From: an uncultured Oscillospiraceae bacterium | GTDB lineage: Bacteria > Bacillota > Clostridia > Oscillospirales > Oscillospiraceae | NCBI GenBank assembly: GCA_934515035.1 | Contig: CAKSXP010000091.1 | Span: forward strand, 1 to 7,386 | DNA: 7,386 nt | Direction: 5' to 3' | Shown: positions 6,547-7,386 of the stretch, piece by piece | Layout of the letters: every line of letters begins with the position of its first letter | How positions within the stretch are numbered: position 1 is the first letter of the stretch | Position numbers and translations under genes: made by a program | The notes under the pieces: generated by a model | The model's input: the letters and a program-made list of their open reading frames with translations, nothing else | The model's database searches: none | Told to the model about the DNA's origin: nothing

Positions 6547-7253
6547 TTTCCCGCCTCCTCAAAAGTCAGATTTGCCTCGGAATAGGTCCTGTACGGCAGC
6601 GGGGGCTCCGGCTCGTTTGCCGGATAGATCTCCGTCGGCGAATAGGTCCACATGGACGCGGCCATCTCGGCCTCCCTGACGAAGCTGTAATCCTCAGGGC
6701 TGGGCTGTTCGGCCGCGACCCAGCTCGTGCCGTACTCGGCCTTGAACATCGGGAAAAGCCGGAGCTTCCAGATGCGCCACTGTCCGTCGGCATCCAGGAT
6801 AAAATCGACCTGATATTTGCCCCAGCACCACTCGGCGTGGGCCTCTTCTCCCTTGCCGAAGTCCGTCGGGCCGCCCTCGCGCGAGACATAGGTCTCGTGT
6901 CCCTGACTGAGCCAGCAGCCGCGCGCGGTCTTTGCGTCCTCCGCGACCTCGAGCACCTCGGTGTCCATCTCGTGCATCATGACCGCTCCGCCGAGCGTTG
7001 CATATACCGCGGGATCGCTTCTGTCGCCGTGGTCGCTCAGATAGCAGGCCCTGACGCCCTCAAAGCCGTGATAGGAGCCCCAGGGCATGACCAGCAGATC
7101 GTCGTCGCGCTTTGCCCAGAGGTCTATATACTCATTGTTGCGGAACGCGGTGTGGTAATAGCTGTATTTGCCCATGAGGTTGCGGCAGGCCTCCGCGGCT
7201 TCAAGCCGGGCGAGCTTGTTTTCCAGTATCTCAAGAAGTTTTTCGTCTGTCAT
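6543..7253 (-). CDS. NTF2/SnoaL-like protein of unknown function, paralogue B
   Basis: A 236-residue paralogue of the downstream gene; both share an unbroken 18-residue run beginning ACRNLMGKYSYYHTAF (from residue 22). The same landmarks recur: Y33, H34, the shared HGDR at 75-78, H94 in MMHEMDTEVLEV, H119 in SQGHET, CWGKYQVDF at 143-151 and DGQWRIW at 156-162. Compared with paralogue A it has about 10 extra residues between SQGHET and CWGKY (roughly 123-140), and a longer tail after the shared YPANEPEPPLPYRTY. The start is taken as the second of two adjacent ATGs (7253), because it gives MTDEK, matching MTEK of paralogue A, and leaves 5 bases after the Shine-Dalgarno AGAGGTGA (complement of 7259-7266). 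The ATG at 7256 and a GTG at 7262 in the same frame are less likely. The Shine-Dalgarno overlaps the stop of the gene upstream. No promoter is visible here, so it is probably transcribed with paralogue C. Function unknown. Confidence 0.8.
   Translation of the reverse strand: MTDEKLLEILENKLARLEAAEACRNLMGKYSYYHTAFRNNEYIDLWAKRDDDLLVMPWGSYHGFEGVRACYLSDHGDRSDPAVYATLGGAVMMHEMDTEVLEVAEDAKTARGCWLSQGHETYVSREGGPTDFGKGEEAHAEWCWGKYQVDFILDADGQWRIWKLRLFPMFKAEYGTSWVAAEQPSPEDYSFVREAEMAASMWTYSPTEIYPANEPEPPLPYRTYSEANLTFEEAGK
7138..7192. repeat. Copy 2 of the segment shared by paralogues A and B
   Basis: This is the counterpart of 6437-6491, in the same orientation, displaced by 701 bases, with 53 of 55 bases identical. 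It lies near the 5' end of paralogue B and encodes the same helix and Tyr/His segment. The high identity in this stretch alone suggests strong constraint or local gene conversion. Confidence 0.8.
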
Positions 7254-7265
7254 CATGCTCACCTC

Positions 7266-7386
7266 TCAAACATAGCGTTCCCACAGAGAAAGGTCCAGAT
7301 CCTCGTAGTGCTCATAGGGCAGCGGGGGCTCCGGCTCGTTCGCGGGATAGACGGAATCCGGAGACCAGGACCAGTTCGGTTCCGGC
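7266..7386 (-). CDS. NTF2/SnoaL-like paralogue C, C-terminal fragment (cut by window edge)
   Basis: Only the last 39 codons and the TGA stop (7268-7266) lie in the window; the start is beyond 7386. The fragment reads PEPNWSWSPDSVYPANEP and then EPPLPYEHYEDLDLSLWERYV. It shares the W-x-[YW]...[VI]YPxNEPxxPLPY tail of paralogues A and B, showing that at least three family members stand in a row. The gap to the next gene is 12 bases, so co-transcription is likely. The NTF2-like domain itself would be to the right of the window and is not seen. Confidence 0.75.
   Translation of the reverse strand, partial: PEPNWSWSPDSVYPANEPEPPLPYEHYEDLDLSLWERYV

Noticed and set aside
5866..6585. A 239-codon open frame on the + strand opposite paralogue A
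   Set aside because: It would start inside the terminator hairpin and has no plausible ribosome binding site or recognisable domain. The opposite strand encodes a protein with a clear paralogue next door, so this is a shadow frame.
7254..7262. GTG at 7262 or ATG at 7256 as the start of paralogue B
   Set aside because: The GTG lies within the Shine-Dalgarno sequence and the first ATG is only 2 bases from its end. The second ATG (7253) has better spacing and matches the N-terminus of paralogue A.
1..7386. tRNA, rRNA, CRISPR arrays, insertion sequences, phage or defence genes
   Set aside because: I looked on both strands and saw no tRNA-like folds, regular spacer repeats, transposase motifs or terminal inverted repeats. 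The window is almost fully occupied by ordinary coding sequence.

Overview
The window is a GC-rich bacterial segment with strong GGAGG-type ribosome binding sites. It is dominated by one compact seven-gene operon for de novo UMP synthesis on the + strand, in the order pyrC-pyrK-pyrD-pyrF-pyrE-pyrB-pyrI. The NAD-linked class 1B dihydroorotate dehydrogenase pair (pyrD plus pyrK), a class I dihydroorotase and a zinc-binding aspartate transcarbamoylase regulatory chain (pyrI) together suggest an anaerobic Bacillota, most likely a high-GC clostridial lineage. That placement is inference; the window holds no rRNA or other marker.

Layout. Positions 1-89 (- strand) hold the N-terminal 29 codons of a divergent amidohydrolase that runs off the left edge. 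Positions 90-259 are the divergent control region: a near-perfect sigma-70 type promoter for the pyr operon (TTGACA, 17 bp, TAGAAT), a TATAAT box facing the other way, a GC-rich leader hairpin, and an inverted repeat around the pyrC start. Positions 260-5845 are the seven pyr genes. Each overlaps or abuts the next and each has its own Shine-Dalgarno, so one coupled polycistronic message is likely. Positions 5852-5892 hold a 12-bp perfect hairpin with a T-run on each side, a terminator usable from both directions. Positions 5899-7386 (- strand) hold three tandem paralogues, the third cut by the window edge. They look like NTF2/SnoaL-like alpha+beta-barrel proteins with a distinctive C-terminal tail and no clear function.

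How the genes work together. PyrB/PyrI make carbamoyl aspartate under nucleotide control. PyrC closes it to dihydroorotate. PyrD/PyrK oxidise that to orotate and pass electrons through FMN, 2Fe-2S and FAD to NAD+. PyrE adds PRPP to give OMP, and PyrF decarboxylates OMP to UMP. The first enzyme, carbamoyl phosphate synthase, is not in the window, and neither are pyrR nor a uracil permease. All visible catalytic motifs are intact.

The least explained part is the tandem SnoaL-like cluster. Its histidine and tyrosine pattern resembles the dehydratase branch of the NTF2 fold, but its substrate cannot be read from the sequence.
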